From contig NC_009485.1 of assembly GCF_000015165.1 (NCBI RefSeq), positions 1,652,001 through 1,716,000 of the forward strand: a DNA stretch of 64,000 nt, given 5' to 3'. Both the position numbers and the translations under genes were made by a program. The notes below the pieces were generated by a model. That model saw only the letters and a program-made list of their open reading frames with translations. It made no database searches and was not told the origin of the DNA. This document shows, piece after piece, positions 43,238 through 52,045 of this stretch. How positions within the stretch are numbered: the stretch's first letter is position 1; every line of letters begins with the position of its first letter. Source of the DNA: Bradyrhizobium sp. BTAi1 (GTDB taxonomy: Bacteria > Pseudomonadota > Alphaproteobacteria > Rhizobiales > Xanthobacteraceae).

Positions 43238-44470
43238 TCAGCGCTGCGCCAGTTGCGTCGCGTCGGCGCCATCGCGCGCGCCCATTGCGGCGACCTGCGT
43301 CTTCAGCAACGCCCCCGGCCGTACGCGCTGCAGGCCGTTGACGACCACGCGCTCGCCGGGCTTCAGGCCGGCCGAGATGATGCGCAGGCCGTCGACGCTG
43401 CCGCCGAGCGTCACCGGGCGGTACACCGCGCGCTCGTCGTCGCCGACCACCATCACGAACTTCTTGTCCTGGTCGGTGCCGATGGCGCGCTCGTCGAGCA
43501 GCACGAGGGATTGCTGCTGCGGCTGGCCCATGCGGACGCGGGCGAACTGACCGGGAATCAGCCGGCCGTCCTCGTTCTTGAATACGGCGCGGACGCGGAT
43601 GGTGCCGGTTTGGCCCTGGACCTGGTTGTCGATCAGCTGGATGTGACCGGAGGCCGTGATGCCGCCCGACGTCGTCATTTCGACGGGGATGCGATCGAGA
43701 TTGCCGCGTTTGCCTGAGCCGTCGGAGATCGCGCTCAAGGCGCGCAGGACCAGTTCTTCGGTGGCGTCGAAGCTCGCATAGATCGGGTTGACGGACACCA
43801 GCGAGGTCAGCACCGGCGACGCCGAGCCCGCGGCGACGAGATTGCCGACGGTGACCTCGATGCGTCCGACCCGGCCGTCGACGGGAGCGCGCACCTGCGT
43901 GTAGTCGAGATTGAGCTTCGCGGTCTGCAGGCTCGCTTCGGCTGCCTTGACGTTGGCGATCGCCTCGCGGTTGCCGTTGTCGCGCTGGTCGTAATCGCGC
44001 TTCGTCACGATCGAATTGCCGACCAGTTGCGCGCCGCGCTCGAGCTCATTGGCGGCGAAGGCGGCGCGGGCGCGCGCGGCCTCGAGCTGCGCCTGGGCAC
44101 GGTCGACCTCGGCGGCGTAGGGCGCGGGATCGATCTTGAACAGGACGTCGCCGGCCTTCACCAGCGACCCTTCGGTGAAATTGGCGGAGAGGATGGCGCC
44201 GGCGACGCGCGGCCGGACCTCGACGCGTTCGACCGCTTCCAGCCGGCCGGAGAACTCGTCCCACAGGCTCGCCTTGCGTGGCTCGACCACGGCGACTGTC
44301 ACGGCGACCGCCTGCTCCGGCGCGGCGGCGCGGGCGGCCTGTGGCGCAGGGCTCATGTTGAAGTAATGCGACCCGGCATAGGAGCCGGCGGCGATCACCA
44401 TGCCGGCTGCGGCGACGGTGCTCAGCCACCGCTTTAGACGGCCAGGGGAACGAATTTCGGACGAGGGCAT
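43238..44470 (-). CDS. RND efflux periplasmic adaptor (MexE/AcrA type)
   Basis: 410 residues. N-terminal signal/anchor (WLSTVAAAGMVIAAGSYAGS), barrel-sandwich and lipoyl parts (VEVRPRVAGAILSANFTEGS), an Ala-rich alpha hairpin (AQLEAARARAAFAANELERG) and the beta-barrel/MP domain (RVRMGQPQQQSLVLLDERA). Its start lies 15 bp downstream of a palindromic operator, and the operon is divergent from a TetR gene. Confidence 0.93.
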   Translation of the reverse strand: MPSSEIRSPGRLKRWLSTVAAAGMVIAAGSYAGSHYFNMSPAPQAARAAAPEQAVAVTVAVVEPRKASLWDEFSGRLEAVERVEVRPRVAGAILSANFTEGSLVKAGDVLFKIDPAPYAAEVDRAQAQLEAARARAAFAANELERGAQLVGNSIVTKRDYDQRDNGNREAIANVKAAEASLQTAKLNLDYTQVRAPVDGRVGRIEVTVGNLVAAGSASPVLTSLVSVNPIYASFDATEELVLRALSAISDGSGKRGNLDRIPVEMTTSGGITASGHIQLIDNQVQGQTGTIRVRAVFKNEDGRLIPGQFARVRMGQPQQQSLVLLDERAIGTDQDKKFVMVVGDDERAVYRPVTLGGSVDGLRIISAGLKPGERVVVNGLQRVRPGALLKTQVAAMGARDGADATQLAQR

Positions 44471-44484
44471 TGGCGCGCTCCATA

Positions 44485-44502
44485 TTGTAGTGCTCGCTAC
44501 AA
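44485..44502. promoter_or_regulatory. Palindromic operator TTGTAG-N6-CTACAA
   Basis: A perfect 6-bp inverted repeat with a 6-bp spacer lies in the divergent region between the RND operon and the TetR gene, 15 bp upstream of the adaptor ATG. This is the form and place expected of the operator bound by the divergent TetR protein. Confidence 0.65.
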
Positions 44503-44659
44503 ATGTGGCGCTGGCAACTCGTTCGCAAGAGACTTATGTATCGGATGCTACGAAAATCCTAGATGGAACTTTGGCGACTGCGACAGATCAAAGAAATGGC
44601 TAGGAATCGCAAATAGATAAAAATCTGGTGGGGCGGCGACGGGAACAGGAGTTTTGCAA

Positions 44660-45277
44660 ATGGCCATCGGACGTCCGAGGACATTCGATCGTGACACCGC
44701 GCTGGACCAGGCGATGGAGGTGTTCTGGCGGCATGGCTATGAGGGCGCGACCATCGCCCAGCTCACCGAGGCCATGGGCATCAACCCGCCCAGCCTCTAT
44801 GCCGCGTTCGGCAGCAAGGAGGCCCTGCTCAAGGCCGCGCTCGATCGCTACACCGCGCGCCGCGAGGCCTGGATGGAAGAGGTGCTGAGCGCGCCGACCG
44901 CCCGCGAGGTCACCGCGCGGATGCTGATGGGCGTGGCCGAGAAGCAGACCGATCCGTCCAATCCGCCCGGCTGCCTGCTCGTGCAGGGCGGCCTCGCCTG
45001 CGGCTCCGGCTCGGCGAACGTGCCGTTCGAGCTTGCTGCCCGCCGCGCCCAGACCGAGGAGCAGCTCCGGCACCGATTCGAACGGGCGAAGGCCGAAGGC
45101 GATCTGGCCGAAGCCGCCGATCCCGCCGCGCTCGCCCGCTACGTCTCCGCCGTCATCACCGGCATGAGCGTGATGGCGTCCTCCGGCGCCGACCGCGAGG
45201 CCCTGGCGCAGGTGGCCGAAGTGGCGATCAGGTCGGTGGAGGAGCAGTCGGTACGCGCCCCCATCGCCGCGAACTGA
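44660..45277 (+). CDS. TetR-family repressor of the RND operon (predicted)
   Basis: 205 residues from MAIGRPRTFDRD (the ATG at 44654 is also possible). N-terminal HTH: VFWRHGYEGATIAQLTEAMG, then NPPSLYAAFGSKEALL. Ligand-binding part with NPPGCLLVQGGLACG, typical of AcrR/YxaF-like TetR_C members. Divergent from the efflux operon across 190 bp, with a palindrome in between. Confidence 0.88.
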   Translation: MAIGRPRTFDRDTALDQAMEVFWRHGYEGATIAQLTEAMGINPPSLYAAFGSKEALLKAALDRYTARREAWMEEVLSAPTAREVTARMLMGVAEKQTDPSNPPGCLLVQGGLACGSGSANVPFELAARRAQTEEQLRHRFERAKAEGDLAEAADPAALARYVSAVITGMSVMASSGADREALAQVAEVAIRSVEEQSVRAPIAAN

Positions 45278-45395
45278 TTGATCTCATGCGCTGGGCGACG
45301 GGCGCTCTGCCGTCGCGCTGTCTTGTGCTCCTGGACGCGATGCGATCCCCTGCGGCCGCATTCATCGTCATTGCGCGAACCAAGAGCCATTCTTC

Positions 45396-46871
45396 ATGCG
45401 TGTCTTCTCCGCCGCCCTCGCCACCGAGACCAACACCTTTGCGCCGATGCCGACGGGGCTCGCCACCTTCCATGAGCGCGCGTATTTCCCGGCCGGGCAG
45501 CATCCGGACAAGATGCAGATGCATGGCGGGCCGCTGTGGGCGGCGCGGCAGGTCGGGCCGTCGAAAGGCTGGACGCTGATCGAGGGCCTCGTGGCTGCCG
45601 CGGTCCCGAACGGGCTTGTCACCCGCGCGGCCTTCGAGACGCTGCGCGACCAGATCCTTGCCGATCTCAGGGCGGCGCTGCCGATCGACATGGCGCTGAT
45701 CGGCCTGCACGGCGCAATGATCGCCGACGGCTATGACGATTGCGAGGGCGAGCTGCTGTCGCGCATCCGCGAGATCGCAGGCCCTGATGTCGTGATCGGC
45801 GCCACGCTCGATCCGCATGTCCATATGAGCGAGCTGATGGTCAAGAGCGCGGATCTCCTGATCTGCTGGAAGGAATATCCGCACACCGACATCCTCGAGC
45901 GCGCGCAGGACCTGGTGAAGCTCTGCACAGAGCTGGCCGAGAAGCGGCTCAAGCTGCGATCGGCGCTGGTCGATACCGACATGATCGTGACGCTGCACAC
46001 GACGCGCGAGCCGGTGCGCAGCTTCGTCGACCGCCTCACCGCGCTGGAAGGCAAGGACGGCATCGTCTCGGTGTCGATCGTGCACGGCTTCGGCTGGGGC
46101 GACACGCCTGCGATGGGCACCAAGGTGCTGGTCTATAGCGATGCCGCCGTCGATCCCGATGGCGCGAGGGCGCAGGCGCTGGCACGGAAGCTCGCCGACG
46201 AGCTGATCGGCATGCGCGAGGCCGTCACCGAACGCATGCCGGGCGTCGACGCCGCGCTCGACCAGGCCTTGGCCAAAGACGGCACCATCGTGCTCGGCGA
46301 TGCCAGCGACAATCCCGGCGGCGGCGCGCCCGGCGATTCCACCTTCATCCTGCGCCGCGTGCTCGAACGAAAGATCGAGAACGTCTGCGTCGGCCCGATG
46401 TGGGACCCGATCGCGGTGCGCATCGCCTTCGATGCCGGCATCGGCGCAAAACTGCCACTGCGCATCGGCGGCAAGATCGGACCGCTGTCCGGTGATCCCG
46501 TGGATGCGACCTGGGAGATCAAGGCGCTGAAGGAGAACATGGTGATGACGGGGCTCGCCGGCACGCCGGCCAAGCTCGGTGATTGCGCGCTGATCGCGAC
46601 CGCTGGCGTCGAGGTCGTCATCACGACATTCCGCTGCCAGGCCTTCGGCAGAGACTTTTTGACCCAGCTCGGCTGCGATCCGGCGACGCGCAAGCTCGTC
46701 GTGGTGAAGTCCGCGCAGCATTTTCGCGCCGCCTTTGCGCCGATCGCGGCCGACATCATCATGGTCGATGCGCCCGGCGTGGTCGCGCGCGACGTGACGA
46801 CGTTGCCATACCGAAAGATCAAGCGTCCGAAATGGCCGCTCGATGAGCTGCCGCAACCCACACGCGCATGA
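45396..46871 (+). CDS. M81-family metallopeptidase, MlrC (microcystinase C) type
   Basis: 491 residues. DUF1485/MlrC N-terminal domain: FSAALATETNTFAPMPTG, then LIGLHGAMIADGYDDCEGEL, IGATLDPHVHMSELMV with probable zinc ligands, and the C-terminal MlrC domain with DASDNPGGGAPGDSTFILR. MlrC proteins cleave small linear peptides; rhizobial homologues usually sit near peptide transporters, but none is adjacent here. It lies alone after the TetR gene. Confidence 0.88.
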   Translation: MRVFSAALATETNTFAPMPTGLATFHERAYFPAGQHPDKMQMHGGPLWAARQVGPSKGWTLIEGLVAAAVPNGLVTRAAFETLRDQILADLRAALPIDMALIGLHGAMIADGYDDCEGELLSRIREIAGPDVVIGATLDPHVHMSELMVKSADLLICWKEYPHTDILERAQDLVKLCTELAEKRLKLRSALVDTDMIVTLHTTREPVRSFVDRLTALEGKDGIVSVSIVHGFGWGDTPAMGTKVLVYSDAAVDPDGARAQALARKLADELIGMREAVTERMPGVDAALDQALAKDGTIVLGDASDNPGGGAPGDSTFILRRVLERKIENVCVGPMWDPIAVRIAFDAGIGAKLPLRIGGKIGPLSGDPVDATWEIKALKENMVMTGLAGTPAKLGDCALIATAGVEVVITTFRCQAFGRDFLTQLGCDPATRKLVVVKSAQHFRAAFAPIAADIIMVDAPGVVARDVTTLPYRKIKRPKWPLDELPQPTRA

Positions 46872-46987
46872 TGTCCCACAGTGCGACGCTGCCCACCGTG
46901 ACGTTAACGTTCGGAACGCGACTGGAACGAACCGCGCCCGAATCAGCTGCGCATCACGGTATGGCGTTTGTTCACGGCTAGATGTCG
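46870..46987. repeat. 118-bp direct repeat, copy 1
   Basis: This and the copy at 47091-47208 have identical length and roughly 80 percent identity by eye. Shared blocks include GATGTCCCA, GACGTTAACGT, GGAACGAACCGCG, GTTCACGGC and AGATGTCG. The offset of 221 bp is not a multiple of three, so it is not a coding repeat. It begins at the stop of the MlrC gene. Confidence 0.75.
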
Positions 46988-47090
46988 CGGCATACCGTTG
47001 CGACCTACGATATCCAGACGTTGCGAGGGAAAGCTGCGTCTGGCCCGGTCGCCAAAGGGTTAAGACGGCCTGCCGCAGCGCTCATGGGAC

Positions 47091-47208
47091 GATGTCCCAT
47101 CGTGCAACGCTGCGGATTGCGACGTTAACGTCCGGAACGCGGCCGGAACGAACCGCGTCCGAATCGGCTGCGACTCATGATGCCCGTTTCGTTCACGGCC
47201 AGATGTCG
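47091..47208. repeat. 118-bp direct repeat, copy 2
   Basis: Second copy of the repeat at 46870-46987. Between the copies lies about 100 bp of unique sequence, and a terminator follows at 47287. No open frame with sensible composition crosses it. Confidence 0.75.
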
Positions 47209-47286
47209 TACGTCGCGGCGAGCGCTCACTACATCCAGCGGACGTACGCGCTGCCACGATGGCTGCGGCCCGCCATTCGTAAACGC

Positions 47287-47313
47287 AAAGGCCCGGCTTG
47301 TGCTGGGCCTTTT
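47287..47313. terminator. Bidirectional rho-independent terminator
   Basis: AAAGGCCC pairs with GGGCCTTT across a 10-base loop, followed by T residues on the plus side and preceded by A residues, so it can act on both strands. It separates the repeat region from the porin remnant. Confidence 0.8.
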
Positions 47314-47354
47314 GTCGGCGAGGCTTGTCGTGCCACGGACGCAAGCGGGCTTCA

Positions 47355-47500
47355 GAACGCCACCTGAGTGCGGAAGCCGACCGCGTCGAACTTCGGGCCG
47401 GTGTTGACCGCGCTCGTCGCGCGCGCCTGCCGTGCGACCATGAAACGGATGTCGCCGCTGACATACCAATTGAGGCCAGCGGTGTGGATATTCTGTCGGT
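47355..47500 (-). pseudogene. C-terminal remnant of an OprP-type porin
   Basis: In this frame the sequence GLNWYVSGDIRFMVARQARA, then FDAVGFRTQVAF and a stop matches the last beta-strands of phosphate-selective porins O/P, which end in Phe. The frame upstream (to 47588) overlaps the end of the MFS gene and is not porin-like. Only about 45 residues of porin are left. Confidence 0.6.
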
Positions 47501-47554
47501 CAGCGGCGATGCGCGCGGCAATCACCTGAGAGGACTCACGGCCTTGGAACTTAT

Positions 47555-49192
47555 CTATGTAAATTTCACCCGGAAGCGCCGCAGCCAATTCGTCCTGAGG
47601 CCCAACGGCGTCGGTGAGAACGGACCGGGCGGCGCGCGTGTGATAAGGGCGGTCAGCACCAGCGCGGCGATCGCCAGCCAGAAGCAGAGCCAGAACGCAT
47701 CGAGATAAGCGAGCACATTGGCCTCGCGCTGAACCTGCGCGGCAAGGGTGCCGACCGCGCGGGCCTTGGCCAGTCCTGTCCCGTGGCTCGCGAAATAGCC
47801 GGTCAGCCGCTGCAGCGCGCGGGCGACGTCGACATCACCGCTCTGGATGTTGAGGCCGAGATAGGCCGAATGCACCTGCTCGCGCACCCGTAGCCAGGTT
47901 CCCATCAGCGCAACGCCGATCTCGGCGCCGCCGAGCCGCATGATCTGGATGTAGGCCGCAAACGACGTGGCGCGCGCCGGGTCGGAGTTCGACAGCGCGA
48001 GGATGATGATCGGCAGCAGGGTGAAGGCCTGGCCGAACGACTGCAACAGCACGATGACGATGAAGTCCTCGCGTGCCCAGGCATGGGTGAGCTGCGTGCC
48101 GAGCAGATTGGCGGCGGCAAAGGCGCCGAGGCCAAGCACGACCACGATGCGCGGATCGAGATGGCGCAACATCCAGATCGACAGCGGCACCAGCACGATC
48201 AGCGGCAGCGCGCCGTAGACCAGCAGCAGCGAGCCGCTCTGCTCGGGACGGAGCTGCGTGATCGTGGCGAGAAAATTGGGGACCAGCGAGGCGTTCGACA
48301 GGCTGGTGAGCGTGTACAAGAGAATCACGGCCAGCGACAGGCCGATATTGCGCGAGAACAGCACGTTGAAATGCGCCCATGGCTGCGGGGAGAGCGCCTC
48401 GTTGACGAGAAACAGCACGAACAGCACGGCGCCGCCGCCGAGCAGCGCCACCACGGTGCCGGATTGCAGCCAGTCGAGCCGGTTGCCCTGGTCGAGCCCG
48501 GCATAGATCATCGAAACCGCGCTGCCGAGCAGCAGCATGCCGCCCCAATCGGCGTTGCGCAGCAGCGTGCGGTTGACCGGCTCGGCGGGTGTGCCGAGAT
48601 ACACCATCAGCGCCATCAGCGGCGCCAGCACGACACTCTGCCAATACAGCCATTGCCAACCGAGATGCTCGACATAGAAGCCGACCAGCGAGGTTGATGT
48701 GTCCAGCGCGAAACCGACGCGGATCGCATAGATCGAGATGGCCGGCAGCCACCAGCGGATCGGCAGGTTGCGGAAGATGATCATCAGGGTCGCCGGCACG
48801 AAGGTGCCGAGCAGCATGCCGTGCAGGATCGCGAGCACGATCAGGGTCGGATAGTCGCGCACGAACGGGATGATCAGGGAGAGCGCGGCATAGACCAGGC
48901 TGGGGACGCCGAGCACGCGGCGCAGGCCGAACACGGTCGCGAGCCAGGCCACCGCCGGCGCGATCAGGATCTGCGAGCCGATCGCGGCCGTCGACAGCCA
49001 GGCGCCCTCGTCGAAGCCGAGCGAGAACGCGCCGCGCAGATCGGGCAGGCCGACAGAGGTCAGCCGGCTGTCGAAATTGGCGAGGAACGAGCCGAGCAGG
49101 ACGGCCCCGACCGCGAACAACGGGTGCGCCGCGAGCCCGCCGCGCGACAGCGGCCCGCGGTCCGCCTCGCCTGCATTCTCACTTGGCGCCAT
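47555..49192 (-). CDS. MFS multidrug transporter, DHA2 (EmrB) family
   Basis: 545 residues with about 14 hydrophobic segments. N-terminal LLGSFLANFDSRLTSVGLPD, motif-A-like WLATVFGLRRVLG and motif C region HGMLLGTFVPATLM. It forms an EmrAB-type two-gene unit with the upstream HlyD-type gene (14-bp overlap). The last about 20 residues run over former porin sequence, suggesting a rearranged 3' end. Confidence 0.9.
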   Translation of the reverse strand: MAPSENAGEADRGPLSRGGLAAHPLFAVGAVLLGSFLANFDSRLTSVGLPDLRGAFSLGFDEGAWLSTAAIGSQILIAPAVAWLATVFGLRRVLGVPSLVYAALSLIIPFVRDYPTLIVLAILHGMLLGTFVPATLMIIFRNLPIRWWLPAISIYAIRVGFALDTSTSLVGFYVEHLGWQWLYWQSVVLAPLMALMVYLGTPAEPVNRTLLRNADWGGMLLLGSAVSMIYAGLDQGNRLDWLQSGTVVALLGGGAVLFVLFLVNEALSPQPWAHFNVLFSRNIGLSLAVILLYTLTSLSNASLVPNFLATITQLRPEQSGSLLLVYGALPLIVLVPLSIWMLRHLDPRIVVVLGLGAFAAANLLGTQLTHAWAREDFIVIVLLQSFGQAFTLLPIIILALSNSDPARATSFAAYIQIMRLGGAEIGVALMGTWLRVREQVHSAYLGLNIQSGDVDVARALQRLTGYFASHGTGLAKARAVGTLAAQVQREANVLAYLDAFWLCFWLAIAALVLTALITRAPPGPFSPTPLGLRTNWLRRFRVKFT

Positions 49193-50312
49193 CGGTGCGG
49201 CCAGCGGTGTGGATATGGGTCACGACCGACATGCCCGGCAGCAGCCGCGCCAACAGCGGCTGGTTCGGATCGAGGGCGATGCGCACAGGAATGCGCTGCA
49301 CGACCTTGGTGAAATTGCCGGTCGCGTTGTCGGGCGGCAGCAACGCGAATTGCGAGCCGGAGGCCGGCGCGATGCGTTCGACGCGGCCATGCATCTGCTC
49401 GCCCGGGAACGTGTCGACGGTGATGTCGACCGGCTGGCCCGGCGCCACATGCGTGAGCTGCGTCTCCTTGTAGTTCGCGACGATGAAGACCTGCGGCAGC
49501 GGAACCACCGCGATCAGGCTGCTGCCGACATTGACGTAGTCGCCGGCCTGCACCTGGCGCTGTCCGACGACGCCGTCGAACGGCGCGGTGATCCTGGTAT
49601 AGCCGAGCTTGAGGCGGGCGGCGGCGAGCGCGGCCTTGGCGCCGGCGAGGTCGGCGCCGCGCTGCTTCTTGGTGCCCGTCAGCACCTCAAGTTGATGGCG
49701 CTGCGCGGCAATCACTGCGCGGCTCGCGCGGACGTCGGCCTGCGCCTTGGCATAGGCGGCGGTGGCCTGCTCCAGCCGCTGCCGGGTGCCGGCCTCGCTC
49801 TGCGACAGCGATTGCTGGCGCTCCTCCTCCTGCCGCGCCTGCACCTCGGCGGCGCCGGCCGACACCTGCTGCGCCTCGGCTTGCGCAATCGTCGCATATT
49901 GCAGCTCGATCTGATTGCTCAGATTGTCGAGCGCCGCCTGCGCCGCTTCCACGGTGGCTTCGGCCTGCGACACCTGGGCCTCGTAATCGGCCGGATCGAT
50001 CTGAATCAGCAGGTCGCCGGCCTTGACCCGCTGGAAGTCGCTGACCGCGACCTTAAGCACTTCGCCGGCGACGCGGCTCGACAACTGGGTGAGGTCGGCC
50101 CTGACATAGGCGTCGTTGGTGGTCTGGGTCGTGGCAGTGCCGGTCCAGGCGTTCCAGCGCAAGGTCGCCAGCGCCACGAAGGCCAGCGCGACGATCACGG
50201 CGAGCAGCGGAATGGCCAGACGCGCCCATAGGCCTGCCGTCGGCGCGGCAGAGGACGGTGGTGTCGATGCCGTGCGCGATGCCGCGTCAACATTGCTCGA
50301 TGTTTCGCTCAC
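49179..50312 (-). CDS. HlyD/EmrA-family membrane fusion protein
   Basis: 377 residues. The GTG at 50312 with GGGAGG upstream is preferred to the far upstream ATG. One N-terminal transmembrane helix (LLAVIVALAFVALATL), a lipoyl half (VSDFQRVKAGDLLIQIDPAD), a long Gln/Ala-rich coiled-coil hairpin (about 90-190), the second lipoyl half (YTRITAPFDGVVGQRQV) and a beta-barrel with TVDTFPGEQMHGRVERI. Partner of the MFS pump. Confidence 0.92.
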   Translation of the reverse strand: MSETSSNVDAASRTASTPPSSAAPTAGLWARLAIPLLAVIVALAFVALATLRWNAWTGTATTQTTNDAYVRADLTQLSSRVAGEVLKVAVSDFQRVKAGDLLIQIDPADYEAQVSQAEATVEAAQAALDNLSNQIELQYATIAQAEAQQVSAGAAEVQARQEEERQQSLSQSEAGTRQRLEQATAAYAKAQADVRASRAVIAAQRHQLEVLTGTKKQRGADLAGAKAALAAARLKLGYTRITAPFDGVVGQRQVQAGDYVNVGSSLIAVVPLPQVFIVANYKETQLTHVAPGQPVDITVDTFPGEQMHGRVERIAPASGSQFALLPPDNATGNFTKVVQRIPVRIALDPNQPLLARLLPGMSVVTHIHTAGRTDGAK

Positions 50313-50604
50313 GACATGCCTCCCGCGCCGTCCAATGCTCGTCCCGCTAGTGGTAGCCCATTCTGCGCCGCGTGCCACCTTTACGCGCGGCTGGGAGGCA
50401 TGCGCGGAAAGTTCAAACAGCCCAGCCTGCGCGATTGGAACCCGTGCGCGCGGCGGGCGATTGGACGTTTGATCAAGCCGATCCGGGCTTGCAGATTAAC
50501 GACACGCGCAACCTGTACTTGGTGCTGGCGAGCGGCTGTTCTACTGTCCGGCATTTCGCGGGGCCGGCAGGTTTTCCGCGCCTCGATTAAGGATACAAAG
50601 AGTT

Positions 50605-51600
50605 ATGGGTACGAAGGGCGCGATCCTGATCGCCGGCGGGGCCGGCTATATCGGGGCTCATTGCAGCAAGGCGGTCGCAGACGCAGGCTTTACGCCGATC
50701 TGTTACGACAATCTGACGTTGGGGCACCGCAGCTTCGTGCAATGGGGGCCGCTGGTGGTGGGCGACATCGCCGACAGCATCAAGGTCGCCAGCACGATCC
50801 GCCAATACGACGTCCAGGCTGTGATGCATTTCGCGGCATCCAGCGCCGTCGGGGAATCGGTCGCCGACCCGCAGAAATATTACCTCAACAACGTCGCCGG
50901 CACGCTCGGCCTGCTGCAGGGCATGCGCGAGGCGGGCTGCACCCGCTTGGTGTTTTCCTCGACCGGCGCGGTCTACGGCAATGCCGGGCGCGAGCCGATT
51001 CCGGAAAGCGCGGCGGGGCCGACGGTGAATCCCTATGGCCGCTCCAAATACATGATCGAGCAGATCCTGTCGGACTATCGCGCCGCCTATGGCTTCTCGG
51101 CGATTGCCCTGCGCTATTTCAATGCCTGCGGCGCCGACGCCTCAGGCGCGATCGGCGAGCTGCGCGACCCCGAGACGCATCTCATTCCGCGCGCGCTGAT
51201 GGCGATCCTCGGCCATGTGCCCGATTTCGCGATCTTCGGCACCGATTACGAGACGCCGGACGGCACCGCGGTGCGCGACTACATCCATGTCGATGATCTG
51301 GCGGCGGCCCATATCGCGGCCATCGGACGCCTGATGGAGGGGCATCGCGGCGGCGCCTATAATCTCGGGACCGGCAGCGGCTATTCGGTGCGTGAGATCG
51401 TTGATGCGATCCGCAACGAGACCGGCGAGCAGGTGCCGCTGGTGTATCGCGAGCGCCGTCCCGGCGATCCGCCGGTGCTGGTGGCCGACCCGCGTCGCGC
51501 CGAGCAGGAGCTCGGCTTCAAACCCCGCCGATCCGATCTCGGCCATATCATCCGCTCGGCCTGGGCCTGGCACCAGAAGGCGCATCCGCGCATCGCGTGA
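50605..51600 (+). CDS. galE: UDP-glucose 4-epimerase
   Basis: 331 residues. Rossmann motif AGGAGYIGAHCSKAV at residues 10-24, HFAASSAVGESVADP, catalytic Ser in VFSSTGAVYGN and Tyr/Lys in NPYGRSKYMIEQ, then RYFNACGAD and the substrate-binding RERRPGDPP. It interconverts UDP-glucose and UDP-galactose for surface polysaccharides. Full length and apparently intact; it stands alone, divergent from the EmrAB-type operon. Confidence 0.93.
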   Translation: MGTKGAILIAGGAGYIGAHCSKAVADAGFTPICYDNLTLGHRSFVQWGPLVVGDIADSIKVASTIRQYDVQAVMHFAASSAVGESVADPQKYYLNNVAGTLGLLQGMREAGCTRLVFSSTGAVYGNAGREPIPESAAGPTVNPYGRSKYMIEQILSDYRAAYGFSAIALRYFNACGADASGAIGELRDPETHLIPRALMAILGHVPDFAIFGTDYETPDGTAVRDYIHVDDLAAAHIAAIGRLMEGHRGGAYNLGTGSGYSVREIVDAIRNETGEQVPLVYRERRPGDPPVLVADPRRAEQELGFKPRRSDLGHIIRSAWAWHQKAHPRIA

Positions 51601-51633
51601 GCGGTGGCGAGCTGAGCGCCGGCTGGCGCGGCC

Positions 51634-51927
51634 TTACGCCGCCGCTGGCGGCGTATGCGCGCGCTTGTCCATGAAGCCCATCTCCGCGTGCTCGTCGTCG
51701 ACAGACCAGCGGCCGATCTCGGCGCCATCGCGGAAGAAATGGATGCTGTGGACCGGCGAGCGGACATCGTCGCCGCGAATCATCCGGAGCAGGTTCTGCG
51801 CCACGCGGCAATGGTCGCCGGGGAGCCTGAGGTCGAAGAATGCGTCGCCATAGCCCGGCAGGTTGGTGCCGGCCGAATCGCGAACTTCCATGCGCAACTG
51901 TGCCATGTTCGCATTCAACGTCAGCAA
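51634..51927 (-). CDS. Small hypothetical protein (97 aa)
   Basis: A compact acidic protein with MAQLRMEVRDSAGTNLPGYG, then FFDLRLPGDHCRVAQNLLRM and SIHFFRDGAEIGRWSVDDE. No signal or membrane segment. I do not recognise the family with certainty; the composition and the lack of a competing frame suggest a real gene. The start may be the internal ATG eight codons in. Confidence 0.5.
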   Translation of the reverse strand: MLTLNANMAQLRMEVRDSAGTNLPGYGDAFFDLRLPGDHCRVAQNLLRMIRGDDVRSPVHSIHFFRDGAEIGRWSVDDEHAEMGFMDKRAHTPPAAA

Positions 51928-52045
51928 CTCTTTCCGCCCGGTAAATGCCGAGGCGCCGGCGCGCGGGCGCTACGGCGTGACCATGTCGCGCACAACGGCG
52001 CGCGGCGCTGTGGTCTCCTTCCAGGTGGAATTGCTGAGGTCGACG

